From Magicicada septendecula (Eukaryota; Arthropoda; Insecta; Hemiptera; Cicadidae), in contig CM068367.1 in the NCBI GenBank assembly GCA_034769895.1, forward strand, positions 691,166,268-691,230,267: a stretch of DNA of 64,000 nucleotides, written 5' to 3'. The notes beneath the pieces are model-generated. The model searched no databases. It worked only from the letters and a program-made list of their open reading frames with translations, and was not told the origin of the DNA. Both the position numbers and the translations under genes were made by a program. Below are positions 13,224 to 24,549 of the stretch, one piece after another (within the stretch, counting starts at the first letter, position 1; every line of letters begins with the position of its first letter).

Positions 13224-15981
13224 TGGATATTAGAAAATTTTGTGGTAAGTAAGGACTTTTATTTGGTTATCTACACTTGTATGTGTTATTTAGGCAAAAA
13301 AATTGGGCATGTGGGCAAAATAACCAATATTACAATTTACATATATATTTAAATGTATAAAACGGAAACGGTATTATCCTGGACATTGATTTTTCAACCC
13401 TATAATTTTCGCTCAAAGTACTTTTTCACCCTTTTTCGAGTTTTTTTCACTGGTATGTGTATTTTAAAACTATCCTAACCTAAACTAAACGGTGGTTTTG
13501 CGAAAAATTTGTTTTTTAACCGAATTTCGTCGTGGACAAATCGGGACATGGCTCCGGAATAGTCACGTTTTACGTAAAAGAGAATCCACAACCGTCTCGG
13601 AAACTCCTAAATGTCCTGGAAAGTCCCATTTCTCGCTAATGTATGATTCATCATTATGAGTACATAAAAGCACGAGTTATATTTTTCAATTAATAAAATA
13701 ACCAACTTCCTGTAGTCAGTTTCACTCATGAGCCTAACCAGGGGAGGTTTTGGGGCTTATAACGGTGTAACCTATCCTTGCTCTCAAATAATTGCTAGAA
13801 TAAAATCCGTAAGTGCACGTTTAGCCCTACCAATTATTCCGTTCCAAAACCCACAATTATCAGCTTTTTATTATACACGAGATGTATCTAGCTATACAAC
13901 AGTCAGAGTCAAATATTGACTCATAATTATTCCTAATATGCGAATGACGAAGAAGCGTTGCAGTATTAATTAAAGCAACCACTTAAACTATTTTTTCTAT
14001 TTAACAGTTCATTGTTCATTTGCTTAGTTATAAGATGATCTCAGGTGATCATTAAAACACAAATGTGAGCTTACATTATTGGTTTTTTTTTTTTAACATA
14101 AGAACTGAAACGAACAATCACGTAGAGGTTAAAACGTTGAAGAAGTTAAGCTATTGTTGAAGAAGAAAGGCAAATTGGGTGCTTTACTTTGTCCAATTTT
14201 GCACAAAGGAACAACTTTAAGTATGTTCTAGCAATCATCAACGTTTATTTTACATGATTAAGCATGACTTTGGAAGTTTCATTTATTTATATAATTAAAA
14301 TTATTTTTCTAAAAAAAATGTTATAAAAATTATACAATTATACTTTAGCTTACTTTTAGCTTATGCAAATACAATAGTTAAAAGAAGCTTAGTATAAATT
14401 ATTCTCCAACGTGCTTTCGGTCAGTTACTATCTGTACCATATTTCACCTAGTTAACCTATTAATACCTCTTGGTAATCTTACTAAATTTTTTATAAAGGC
14501 ATAGACCAAAAAACGCGTCATACCGATCACCTATCATTCAAAATGAAATAATTGATCTCTGTGGTGCTATAATCAGGGAACAAATCATCACAAGGGTTAA
14601 AGAAGCTTGCGCTTACAGCATTCTAGCTGATGAAACCGCAGATATTTCTGGAAAAGAACAGCTAATTTTTAGGCTTTGTAGAGATTGAAGGACTTGATGC
14701 CAGAAGTATTGCCAAAGCTATTGATGATTTAGTTACAAACTTAAATCTAGACCCTGATAAGTGTGTGGGATTAGGTTTCGACGGATGTTCCACCGTGTCT
14801 GGCAAAGAAGGGGGTGTGCAGGCAATCTTGAGGCAAAAGTACAAAAAAGCCTTATACTTCCATTGCTCCTCGCACAAGCTAAACCTGGTCATGAACGACT
14901 TAAACCTTATCCCATAAATTCGAAACTGCGTTGGAACTATCAAGGAGATAATCACATTTTTTCGCGAGTCCGTTTTACGACGCAAGCTTATTGCAAACAT
15001 TCCTAAATTGTGTGAGACTAGATGGTCAGAAAAGTACAAGAGCATTCATGTTTTTAAGGATAACTTCGTCAATATTGTTGAAACATTAGAGATATTAGCT
15101 GAAGAGGGAAATGTGGCGACCAGAAATAAAGCATATCAAATGCATGCATCGGCGTGCAGATCTTCATTTATTGTCTCAGTACCATTAATTGCAAAGTATT
15201 CCGCTATACTGCAACCCATAGCAAATACACTTCAATTGAAGACACTTGACATAGTCAAAGCCAACCAGCACATTCAAACTATTCTCGACATGCTAAGAGA
15301 TCATCGGAAAGATGCAGAGAGCATCACAGATGACGTTTTGAAAGAAGCATATGACATTGCAAAGCATTTGAATATTGATATAACCGCCACTCTCGTTTCT
15401 GGCCGACAAAAGCATAGAAGTAATCCTCTTGCTGAAAATCTATCCGAATTTTGGAGAAGGTCTCTAATAATTCCTTACTTGGATTCCATCATATCATCTT
15501 TAGAAGTTAGATTTTCTTCAGACAAATCGCTTGCATTTTCATTGACACATTTCCATCCGAGTAACATGAGAGATGCTTCATTGGAGGAATGGAAAGAAAG
15601 TACTGCATCTTGTGCAACATTTTACAATTTGGAAGGCATCAACGGGGAAAGGGAATTGTGGTTTAAAATGTGGAATGAGGTACAAGAAGCATCAGACATC
15701 ACTGAAGTTTTAAAAAAGAGCGAATTGTTTTTCCCGGCCATTAGAAAGGCGCTACTGATATTGCTCTCACAGCCCTGCACAACAAGCAGTATAGAGCGTT
15801 CATTCAGTTCTCTTCGCTGAATTAAAACATGGCTAAGAAGTACTATTGGTGAAAATAGATTAAATGGATTAGCCATGCTAAGCATTCACCGTGAATGGGT
15901 TTTAGTAAACAAGGAGCGATTAATGGAAGCAGTAATTCGAAAATTTGCAACTAATCCTCGCAAGCTATTGTTCAAGAATTA
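13224..15981 (+). pseudogene. hAT transposase pseudogene (ZMYM1/TTF-type)
   Basis: A likely first exon starts ATG at 13224 (M-D-I-R-K-F-C) and runs into a GTAAGT donor, a start seen in this hAT group. The main coding block runs from about 14508: a segment with S-I-L-A-D-E-T-A-D-I-S-G (first catalytic Asp region), then G-F-D-G-C-S-T-V-S-G-K and H-C-S-S-H-K-L-N-L-V, then the long helical part (open 15008-15820). The C-terminal hAT dimerisation motif S-I-E-R-S-F-S-S-L-R is followed by W-L-R-S-T. Lesions: a frame break and missing segment near 14680, a stop near 14917, and TGA at 15818-15820. The reading resumes to a stop near 15980. The protein is inactive as it stands. Confidence 0.85.
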
Positions 15982-16023
15982 ATTTCTTTTAATAAATGGT
16001 GTTCTTCCTTGTATTATTGTTTA

Positions 16024-16172
16024 TTAAAACATGGTTAAGAATAAGTATTGGTAAAAATAAGTTAAATGCTTAGCCATGCTAAGCATTCATCGTCAACGAG
16101 TTTTCGCAAAAAAGGAACAAGGAGCTGTAGTTAGAAAATTTGTAACTAATCCTTAAAAACTATTGTTTAAAA
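16024..16172 (+). repeat. Tandem duplicate of hAT transposase C-terminal segment
   Basis: This stretch is a diverged second copy of 15823-15981. Both begin TTAAAACATGG, share GCCATGCTAAGCATTCA, and end with ACTAATCCT followed by CTATTGTT. The copy adds no open frame to the transposase. Confidence 0.85.
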
Positions 16173-16334
16173 AATTTTTTTTAATAAATGTTATTCTTCC
16201 TTATGTTATTGTTTATTATGTATTATTTATTATATAGTATGGCACTATGGACCCTCCCCCCCGCCATCAAAGAGGTTGATTTTCGAAAACTGCCCCCCCT
16301 TCCGTTTTGAGCTGGATACGCCCATGTATCGCAA

Positions 16335-16810
16335 CCAATTAGCATCTGGAATGGTAATCCACTGGCTACTAAAAACGTCATTGTTACGGTTTGTCCGTTG
16401 CTTGTCAGTTCGAGTTGTACTTGTTTTCGGACGGTTCTGTTTTGTCGTCCGGTCGCTCCTACAAGGACAATGTTGCTGATGGGTAGCGTAAGTAACTTAT
16501 AATTGCCTTGCTCGCTTCTTGGATTTTTTGAAGCTCGATACTGTCGATTAACGAAATATTGGATCCAGTGTCTATCATAATTTGTGCTGGTACTCCGTTA
16601 ACTCGCGTTGAAATATAAGCAATTTCGTTATGTTTACTATCAGATTGGTTGTTACCTTCTTCGAGCAACTCCTCTACAATATTTTTCAGATAATTATTTC
16701 GCACTATTGTAATTGTGCGTTCGCCGTTAGTTTGTACAACGTTGCGATTTAACCCAATAGAATGGTTCAGTGAGGGTACAAGTAGCTTTTTCACTGCCGC
16801 TCCTAGATTA
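16335..16810 (-). pseudogene. Element B retropepsin (protease) region
   Basis: Aspartic protease that would mature Gag-Pol in the particle. The active-site signature I-M-I-D-T-G-S-N-I-S-L-I-D is intact. The frame (open 16459-16794) then hits a stop after a one-base shift near 16490-16505. In the neighbouring frame the flap-to-C-terminal part continues (P-I-S-N-I-V-L-V-G-A-T-G, later L-P-F-Q-M-L-I-G-C-D) up to the hAT target site, where the family's closing G-C-D-M-L-R is split by the insertion and resumes at 12769. Upstream the frame overlaps the Gag tail reading. I infer an old, inactive copy. Confidence 0.8.
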
Positions 16811-18534
16811 ACGTCATCTCGGACTGATTGTTACGATCATCTTGTTGATTTGTTGGCGGACTTCCGCTCGTTGACGGTCGGGGTTCAGGCTGGTTGTGAT
16901 CCTCTTCGTACCGGTCACGCCTGTACACTTCTTGGCTTCGACTTCGGCCCGTGTTGGTTCTGGTGTCACGTCCGTAATTATGATCGCTGTACCGGTGTCC
17001 ATATGCATTCCGGTCGGCACTTCGTCGTCCCTGATAGTACGACGTATTCCTCCCGTCACTTTCGGCCCTCACGTAATGCACTTGACGATAGTTACGATCG
17101 TTATTATTGCGATTTCTATTGTCACTCGGGTTGTTATTGTAATTTGGCCGGTTGTATTGATTGTTTGTGTTGTTTGGCCTATTATTTGTTATAACTGTTA
17201 TTTTGTTGGCTAGCCGGATTATTGTTATGTCTATTCTGCGGCTCGTTAGGCGGGTTATTCACCTGGTTACGGTTATTATAATTATACCGGTAATTTTTGT
17301 TATTATTCTGGTAACCGTTGTTAAAATTTTTGTTTTCACCCCTGTCGTCCCGCTGTCGGCTCCTACGATAATAACGTTCTCTCTCGTAATCTTCCAGCAG
17401 GGCTGCCATGGACTGTATAGTTTTGATTTGGCTACCTAGCCGCGCTCTAGAGACACCTTCCTCGTAATGAAAAGCAAGTTTCGTCACCAAACTTCCTTCT
17501 GGGATTTTCGGTTCCAGGTTCCTTGCTAGGCATACTTTACCGAGGAAATATGCAGTAAAAGTTGTCCCTCTGGTGGCGTCGTATCTGCCGAAACATATAC
17601 AGTCCCGCACGATGTTCTGTGTTGCCTCCGACCAGTATTTCTTTTTCAATACATCTCTAAATTGTTCATAATTCGTGAGGTCGTGTCTTGTGGCCGTCCA
17701 CCAATTATCGTTGATATCTCGAAAATATTCGTCTAAGTAGCCTCGGATAATGGTCCACCTGTTCTCCCGAGTTTTGGCCAGCTGCTCGTCTACTCTTTCT
17801 AAAAACTCCATTGGGTTTCGCCGGTATTGCTTAAAGTTGATCACTTCCCGGTTGTCCATGTTTTGGTACTGCGTCATTATTGGCGGTCTGTTATTAATTA
17901 TTTCTAACTCCTCCCTGATTTTAGCAATCTCCCGTTGTTGGATTTCCTCAATTTTATTTTTGTTTTGCTGGCCTTGTCCACGAACCTCGCTTACGGCCGT
18001 GTCGATCTCCCGGCACTTCTCTCCAAAATCTGTCCGTACCTGTTTTATATTTTGGTCGGTTGCAGTTTTTATCGACTCTATTCGGATCTGGCTGTCTTCT
18101 TCCAGGTTGGTCATCCGTTCTCTGAAGTCTTCCTTCGTTTGTTGTATTTCACGGTTCGTATCTTCCCATTTCCCGTGTATCTCGGACATCTCCTCCTCGA
18201 TCTTCTTATTAATCCGCTCATTATTATTTTCAATAGTTTTGCTCAATTCTTCCTTCAACTCCTCCAAGTTTTTCTGGTTGTCCAGTTTCAACTCTTCCTT
18301 TAAGTTCTCCATGTTCACTGCCATTTCCTTATTATTTTCGGCCATTTGCTGGCTGTTCCTGACAAATTTTTCATTTAATGATGCTATATTTTCGTTCGTT
18401 TTTTCCATATTCTTCCGGTTATCTTCCATCAGTATTCTCATCATTTCCAGTAAACTCCCGTCCTCTGGTTGTGCGGGTTTCTCCGGTTGATTTTCTGGCT
18501 GCACGGGTTTGACTGGTTCCATGGGAGGTAGCAT
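16803..18534 (-). pseudogene. Element B gag
   Basis: The main frame (18534-17182, 450 codons, ATG start) has a proline-rich N-terminus, a long charged coiled-coil (about residues 25-215, rich in E, K, N), and a gypsy-type capsid domain (about 230-370, with M-E-F-L-E-R-V-D-E and Y-W-S-E-A-T-Q-N-I-V). An Arg/Asn/Tyr-rich tail follows. The stop at 17182 is followed in another frame (17081-16803) by the same kind of R/N/S-rich tail (R-R-S-A-D-R-N-A-Y...R-P-S-T-S-G-S-P-P), so the original gag was longer and has been shifted at about 17.18 kb. I see no CCHC zinc knuckle; the basic tail may replace it for RNA binding. Gag would form the particle shell. Confidence 0.75.
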
Positions 18535-18667
18535 TTATTCGGCGTCTTCGACCGAAGTCACTTCCTTCTCTTCCGCTCGAACATTCTTTTCGGCCTCCTT
18601 CGTCCGCCTTAATGATGATGCCCTCTTCATCTTGTTTACCTTCTGTCGTACCTGCCGCTAGATAAGC
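18535..18667 (-). other. Element B leader between 5' LTR and gag
   Basis: Short untranslated leader. The 5' LTR ends at 18668 (minus strand ...GCCGCA). No clear TGG-type primer binding site follows at once. Confidence 0.5.
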
Positions 18668-19142
18668 TGCGGCTGATGAATACTAACTGTGACAACACAG
18701 CGGCAACGTTGAAACAGAACAGTAATCTCATCTTACTAACGGTGCAATCTGATTGGTGCACAGAGACACTTCGGCGAACTGCTGCGAAACTAGGAACACA
18801 TTATTACGTCAAAGGCTTCCGAAAGTTAATCTCCATGCTGAGTCGACCTCCTCAGTGGTGCCAATGCACATCAACACGGTGTCAAAGAAAATATATTACG
18901 GAAATGATCACGTTATATTGGCATTAGTGACAAAAAACAACGACGAAGCAGCAGTTTACATGAGCTCTCTCTCCCCTCCTGTCACTCACTCTCTCTCTAT
19001 ATATATATATATATATTGTAGAAACTCGTGTGTGTGTCTGTCTATTAATTTTAGAATTGGAAGTTTTAGCGAACGTAACTGGTGTCGTTCGGAAGCGTCT
19101 GGTAGCCTGTGTGCCTTACCTGTCCCTTTTCATTCTTTCGTA
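18668..19142 (-). repeat. Element B 5' LTR, inner part
   Basis: Matches 7689-8189 of the other LTR almost base for base apart from the shorter TA tract. It ends at the CGTA target site (19139-19142), where the element A array begins. The rest of this LTR resumes at 33964. Confidence 0.9.
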
Positions 19143-20423
19143 TGCTGCGGCACTTCCCGCTGCTGGGTCCCGGAAGTGTTCAGCATACACACAAATAACA
19201 TAACATAACATCTAAATCCATCAAAATGCTTAAGACACTTTTTCTGTGTTGTGACTTACCTCTCAAGTATTTCTATAATTAATATAATTCTGTAAAGGGA
19301 GGAGGTGTAAGTAAAAGAAATTGTTGAATGCGTCAATCTGTGAGCAGAGTCGATTGCGACCCGTTTATTTCAAAAACATTACCCCAAATTTATCTAATTA
19401 TGTGCCAGTCAGCAACGGTCAGTACTGAGCTAATTTTTTTTTGAAAAACTGAATATAGAAAATGTTAAATGCTAAAATATGTGGGTGTCGCATAAATCAA
19501 TGCTAGTTTACAAGATGTGTTCAGCGTACACGCTGTGATCTACTTATAAATTTCTGACACTGTTATCTATCGAAAAAGTTTATAAAATTGTTTCAAACAC
19601 TTATGGTAAGTAACTAGTTTGTCTCGTTTTTTGCTTCGTGATTATGCAACACTTGCCACCGTAAGTTGTTAAAGGTAAAAATGTTACTTGGCAATCCAGA
19701 TAAGTCGTTTTGCAACCTGCTGTATCTGGTTGCTACGGCTCCGTGTTCCTCAGTACCTGGTTTGAACCACTGCTATGTCTGTGCTGGAAGATCGTGTAAA
19801 ACTGTACGAATTTCGTGTTCTCGTGTCTTCGGTCCGGAACGTTGAAACAAGTTTCGAACTGAAAGTTTTCACATCTTTTAGTACACTTTTATACCCACAT
19901 CGTTCGATTAACACTCACGCATGCATTCATACAGTGCGTGTTACAATTTACAATATTACAAAATAGCATTACAAGGTTATGACTTTAAATTACATATATA
20001 ACGAGTAGTGACACTCAGCCTTACATATCTTAGGTCTTTTCATCAAGTTGACTGACTGAAATTTAAATTTAGGCGAGGCTGACCATTACAGACAAGTTGG
20101 TTACTGATAACAATCTTTTTACATCCATTACAAGTTTTCTTTTTTGTTACAAACGTAATACACAAAATTATTAGCTACTAGCATTGATTTACGATAGCTC
20201 AAAAACAATCATAGTTACCTTGGTTATTAAGGCTCCCAAACTTGACGAAAGTCCGGCGACGGGAGCGTTTGAGATTTGAGATTAATGAGCGTTTGATGGG
20301 AGACTGACGAGATTTTACAAAGCAAGGGATAGGGTTGGTAAAGGGGAGGGCGTGACGTCAGGGCGTCGGGCAAGGTACAAAACGCGAATTGTTGCATTCG
20401 GCAGAAGACGAATAATTGCAACA
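19143..20423 (-). repeat. Element A LTR 1 (outer 3' LTR)
   Basis: On the minus strand it begins TGTTGCAATTATTCG at 20423, right after the polypurine tract, and ends CCGCAGCA at 19143. It is 1281 bp. It differs from LTR 2 at roughly a dozen bases plus short indels, including a replaced stretch near 20256-20292. Confidence 0.95.
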
Positions 20424-20444
20424 GACTCCCCCCCCCCCGAAAGG
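20424..20444 (-). promoter_or_regulatory. Polypurine tract, element A copy 1
   Basis: Minus-strand G-run with AG flanks ending directly at the 3' LTR start. This is the usual site where plus-strand DNA synthesis is primed in LTR elements. The equivalent tract of copy 2 is one G shorter. Confidence 0.8.
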
Positions 20445-21109
20445 CAACCGTCGAGTGCAGTAACGGCGGTTGTCCAAGGTTTAACTCGTCAACAGCACCC
20501 AAAAGAGACCACGCAAGGTTTCTCGTAAAATTAAGATATCACCCGCAATCAAATTAACAATCAAAACTCCCATAAGTACACGAACCGTCCAATAACTCCG
20601 TGACCAACAAGAAAATATAACCACTTAATTCTATCACGTTAACAACAATAATACAAGCGAACACATACTCCAATAAATACTAAACGACAACAATAAAACA
20701 CAACAACAACAACAAGGCATAAACAATTGTTAATCGGAAGTATCTCGGACAAGCACTTCATAAATGGGTATCCCCTAAACCAGGATCCCGTGGATTAGTG
20801 TCTCGGCAAAAGGTCTCCCCCGCGCGGGGAATATTCGGGACACTATCAAATGAAATCGACTTCGATAAACCCTACACATTACATACACCAACTTGGATCA
20901 TTCCAATTACTGTATACGGCATTTGCCGCTAACTAAGGACAAATTCGAGAGACGCCTTCAGTCTCCTTAGAAACGCCGCCTGTACACAACAACGCTTCGA
21001 CACAGGAAGCGAACGACAAGGAGGTGATCAGTCTCCGGTCGCTCACCCAGCAAGGGGAGTGAAGGCGATATGGCAATTTAGTTTCTGAAAGCGCAAGGGA
21101 AAATCCTTA
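20445..21109 (-). other. Element A copy 1, region between pol and polypurine tract
   Basis: About 660 bases after the pol stop with no long frame and no envelope-like gene. Presumably 3' untranslated. Confidence 0.7.
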
Positions 21110-23797
21110 CTATGACGACACGGCGGCGTCCGGGGCATGGCAGCCATCTTCATGAAACGCGGGATTCAAGGAACTAACATGACCTTTTTTTACGTGAGAC
21201 AAGGTCTCCGGGTGTCCCAAATTCACGGTCACCGGAGTTAGGAAATCGATAATACGGAAGGGACCCGACCATCGGGGCATCATTTTAGCTGTAAGTTTGT
21301 TCGCTCCCGAACTAAGAGGATGGGTCTTGCACCACACCAAATCGCCTATTTTAAAATGACAAGCCTGACGATCCTTATTGTACGCGTTAGTAGCACGGCG
21401 GTGAGCTATCATTAAGTGGGACTTCACCGACTGCCACACTACCTGAGTATCTTCCGCTGCCTCGGGCAAAAGGCTCTGAATATCCCACGCGCAGGTCAGG
21501 GAAGTGGACGGAGCGAATTTAAACATTACCTCAAACGGGCTTCTTCCAGTGGATTCATGCTTTGCAGAGTTAAAAGCTATTTGCAGCCAGGGCAGGGACT
21601 CATCCCAAGAGGACTGCTTCCCCGAATGAAAAGCTATAAGGGAAGCTTTCAGGTTGCGATTGCAGCGTTCCGCCAGCGAGGGTTGAGGGTGATAAGGGGA
21701 TAATGTACTGTGTCTAATGCCGTGGGAAAAACAAAAATTGCGAAACATATGAGAGCTGAAACAGGTAGCGTTATCCGAGATTATGTATTTAGGAAAGCCA
21801 AAATTCTGAAAAACATACGTGTTCAACGCCTGCACGGTAGCCGCCGAAGTGGAATCGCGCACAGGACACAACCAACAAAACTTCGAAAACGAGTCCATAG
21901 CTACCAGGATAAATCGATTTCCCTTTTTACTCCGGGGCAATTTGCCGACGTAATCAATATGAATTTTTTCCATAGGTCTGTTCGGCACTGAGGATGACAG
22001 AAAACCTATTTTCGTGTTTCGGGCGGGCTTGCTCATTTGGCATACGTCGCAACGCTGGACCATTCGCTTCACATCCCTATGACAACCGGGCCAGAAGAAC
22101 TGGTTGCAGATTTTACTTTTCGTTTTAAAAAAACCCAAATGCCCTCCCATGAGGGAGTTATGGAAATACTTAAAGACCATGTCCCTTACCGCCTTCGGTA
22201 AGTAAATCTTATGAGGCTTACCCGTTCTATCTGTTGTACATAAAACCCCCTTCGACAGACAGTATTTGTCCTTGCTCGATCCTGACTCAACGTCCTCTAT
22301 TATTTTCGCTACATCGTCATCCTCGCGCTGCAGCTGATGCAGGTCGGAAAAACTTAAAGGAAAGTTGGATAGGACGCCAGCACACAGTGCCGGCGTATCC
22401 TCGTCGCCTTCCACGTTAAACATTCGAGACAAGGCGTCGGCTACGGGATTCTGCGTGCCCCTGATGTGGCGCACCTCGAACTTCAGCGAAGTGAGTCTGG
22501 CAATCCAGCGCCTTAACTTGCCCAACTGGCGCGGATGTGAAAGCAGCCACGAGAGCGCCTGATTATCAGTCTCCAATACGAACTCTCGGTGCTCCAAGTA
22601 CTGCCGGAACTTCTCCACCCCAAATATAACCGCTAAACATTCGGACTCGTATGCGGACGACGCTCTCCTTTCTTGTGGAGTAAGCACGCGGGAGGCGTAC
22701 GCGATAGGCTGACGCACCCCCTCGATCTCCTGCAACAGCACGGCGCCGAGGGCACAAGAGCTTGCGTCGGCTTGGAGGATAAATGTCTTGTCAAAGTCTG
22801 CCATGCGCAGGGCGGGGGGCTGGGCAACGACTTCTTTTAAGGCCACAAAGGCGTCCTGATGTTCGGTTCCCCAAAGGAACTTTTCGCCTTTTCTTCTCAA
22901 CCGGTTCAAGGGTGCCGCGATTTCCGAAAATTTAGGGATGAACTTGGAGAAATAATTCACCATCCCGATGAAACGAGCCACGCCCTTGGCGTCCTTGGGA
23001 CGCGGGAACTCCCGAATGGCGCGGGTCCGATCCGGATCCACGCAGACGCCCTGCTCGGACACAAGGTGTCCCAAAAAGCTTATCTGCTTGACTCCAAAAC
23101 GTACCTTCTCGGGGTTAACCGTGAGCTTGGCTTTTCCCAGCTTCGTGAGCACTTCGTCCACATGACGGACGTGGGCCTCCCACGATTTGGAATATATAAT
23201 AATGTCATCAAGATAGTTGAACACGAACCTGTACTTTATATCAGACAAGACCGTGTCCAACAACTTAGTAAGCACCTGCGCGCCGGTACTCAACCCAGAG
23301 GGGAACCGACGAAACTCATACAACCCGTATGGGACGACGAAAGCCGTAACGGGCATCGATTTTTCGGAGAGTGGGATCTGGAAATACGCGTTAGAGAGGT
23401 CCAAGACGCTGAAATACCTCGCGCCGGAAAACCACTGGAAGCAGGTATGGATGTTCGGTAGCGGCTGCGCTTCAATTTCAATATTTTTATTTAGCTTACG
23501 ATAATCGATGCCCAACCTGGGTTTTTTATCCGGCCGGCAGACCAAAAACGCAGGACTCGCATAAGAGGATACGCTCGACCTGATCACGCCCTCTTTAACC
23601 AACTGGTCTGTAATCTCACGCATGGCTTTCATTTTGGGAGGGGCGAGCTGGTAGGGATGGGCCTTGACCGGCCGGTTATCCAGCAAGGTTATATCGTACG
23701 TCAACCTGTCCGTCCGGCCTAGCTCCCCGGTCAAAACGTTTTTATGACGGCGACACACCTGAAGTACTTCGTCGGCCTTCTCACGATCGAGGTGCAC
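21110..23797 (-). CDS. pol: Element A copy 1 pol: RT, RNase H, integrase
   Basis: Polyprotein of 895 residues counted from a non-ATG codon. The frame is really open back to about 23923 and overlaps the protease end by about 22 bases, one base back (-1). Domains: RT about residues 30-250 with F-N-Y-L-D-D-I-I at 193-200; RNase H about 335-455 with A-D-A-S-S (Asp343), Glu384 and E-T-D-N-Q (Asp411); integrase zinc finger His546, His553, Cys583, Cys586; integrase core Asp615, Asp675, Glu710 (DD35E); then a basic C-terminus with W-S-G-P-F-R-I. All catalytic residues are present. The usual RT F-G-L-x-x-A-P block reads S-G-L-S-T-G-A, which is odd. It copies the RNA and inserts the cDNA. Ty3/gypsy (Metaviridae) domain order. 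Confidence 0.93.
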   Translation of the reverse strand: MHLDREKADEVLQVCRRHKNVLTGELGRTDRLTYDITLLDNRPVKAHPYQLAPPKMKAMREITDQLVKEGVIRSSVSSYASPAFLVCRPDKKPRLGIDYRKLNKNIEIEAQPLPNIHTCFQWFSGARYFSVLDLSNAYFQIPLSEKSMPVTAFVVPYGLYEFRRFPSGLSTGAQVLTKLLDTVLSDIKYRFVFNYLDDIIIYSKSWEAHVRHVDEVLTKLGKAKLTVNPEKVRFGVKQISFLGHLVSEQGVCVDPDRTRAIREFPRPKDAKGVARFIGMVNYFSKFIPKFSEIAAPLNRLRRKGEKFLWGTEHQDAFVALKEVVAQPPALRMADFDKTFILQADASSCALGAVLLQEIEGVRQPIAYASRVLTPQERRASSAYESECLAVIFGVEKFRQYLEHREFVLETDNQALSWLLSHPRQLGKLRRWIARLTSLKFEVRHIRGTQNPVADALSRMFNVEGDEDTPALCAGVLSNFPLSFSDLHQLQREDDDVAKIIEDVESGSSKDKYCLSKGVLCTTDRTGKPHKIYLPKAVRDMVFKYFHNSLMGGHLGFFKTKSKICNQFFWPGCHRDVKRMVQRCDVCQMSKPARNTKIGFLSSSVPNRPMEKIHIDYVGKLPRSKKGNRFILVAMDSFSKFCWLCPVRDSTSAATVQALNTYVFQNFGFPKYIISDNATCFSSHMFRNFCFSHGIRHSTLSPYHPQPSLAERCNRNLKASLIAFHSGKQSSWDESLPWLQIAFNSAKHESTGRSPFEVMFKFAPSTSLTCAWDIQSLLPEAAEDTQVVWQSVKSHLMIAHRRATNAYNKDRQACHFKIGDLVWCKTHPLSSGANKLTAKMMPRWSGPFRIIDFLTPVTVNLGHPETLSHVKKGHVSSLNPAFHEDGCHAPDAAVSS

Positions 23798-23901
23798 GAC
23801 CTCAAAGGACTCTTTTACTAAAAGGTTAGAGCTACAGCCTTCCGAATTGTTTTGGCGGTCGCACAGACAAATAAGATTCTTCGGGCGAAATTTAAAATAT
23901 A

Positions 23902-24549
23902 TTACGCCCTGGTGTAATATATTTCATCCAGCACCAAACGGGTGTGGTGGATGAAATCCGCGCCGAGTATGGGATCGCAAGACAGGCCGTCGGCGACCAA
24001 TATAGGGAAATTCCAGGTAAACGCGTCGATTTTCACCCGGCACAAGGCTTCCAAATTGATCTTCAAATTGCCGTTGCAGGCACTCCTGCATACTACGGCA
24101 CTGTTAGTCCACTTCAAGACGCTTCGGGTGTCTCCAATGCTCTCGAACAGCCGACGCGACATAATTGTACGTACCGACCCGGAATCAATCAGACCTTTCA
24201 CGGTTCTATCATTAAAAACTACTTCCACCTGGGGCGAAAACAGTTTGTTCTTAAACAACCTCGTTAAGTTTTTTCCGGACCCCAGACGTTCCTTATATAA
24301 GTCGTGCGAAGTGACTCTTTGAGTCAACATTCGGCTCATTCTTCCGTTGGTCTTGCGACGACGTTTTCGGGGATTCTTTTTGGACGTCTTGCCGACAAAC
24401 GAACGACACCGCCAGATATAGTGCCCCTTTTTTTTGCACAGGTAACAAATCGGGGTGAAAACAGTCCCGAAGGGAACGCGGTCACGGCCAGTCAGGTCAG
24501 GCTTAGGGAAGAAGGCTGAGAAACAGTTGCTGACCGTACTGTCTCTCAA
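23902..24549 (-). CDS. pro: Element A copy 1 nucleocapsid-protease
   Basis: Open frame of 215 codons with no good ATG at its start. It overlaps the gag end and is entered, I infer, by a -1 ribosomal shift at A-AAA-AAC just upstream. Near residue 35 is a CCHC zinc knuckle (C-Y-L-C-K-K-K-G-H-Y-I-W-R-C), then a basic Lys/Arg stretch. The retropepsin follows with active site L-I-D-S-G-S-V (DSG rather than DTG, as in some gypsy elements) and a C-terminal I-L-G-A-D-F block. It would cleave Gag and Gag-Pol in the particle. It ends at TAA 23902-23904. The second zinc knuckle, in addition to the one in Gag, is unusual. Confidence 0.88.
   Translation of the reverse strand: MRDSTVSNCFSAFFPKPDLTGRDRVPFGTVFTPICYLCKKKGHYIWRCRSFVGKTSKKNPRKRRRKTNGRMSRMLTQRVTSHDLYKERLGSGKNLTRLFKNKLFSPQVEVVFNDRTVKGLIDSGSVRTIMSRRLFESIGDTRSVLKWTNSAVVCRSACNGNLKINLEALCRVKIDAFTWNFPILVADGLSCDPILGADFIHHTRLVLDEIYYTRA

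Larger units (their letters stand above)
12778..16326 (+). mobile_element. hAT transposon inserted in element B, 8-bp TSD
   Basis: The ends are CATGGGCGTATCCAG at 12778 and its inverted copy CTGGATACGCCCATG ending at 16326, followed inward by G-rich and C-rich subterminal runs on both sides. The 8-bp target duplication TATCGCAA is perfect (12770-12777 and 16327-16334), the hallmark length for hAT. Removing the element rejoins element B's protease-end reading in frame across the site. At 3549 bp it is full-size, but its transposase is broken (separate entry). Confidence 0.95.

Noticed and set aside
17750..18490. 246-codon plus-strand frame
   Set aside because: Antisense of the charged coiled-coil of element B gag; low-complexity Ser/Phe/Ile composition.
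19775..19966. 63-codon plus-strand frame in LTR 1, repeated at 26888-27079
   Set aside because: It lies inside the LTR, antisense to the element, with changes between copies and no known domain; repeat identity alone explains its conservation.
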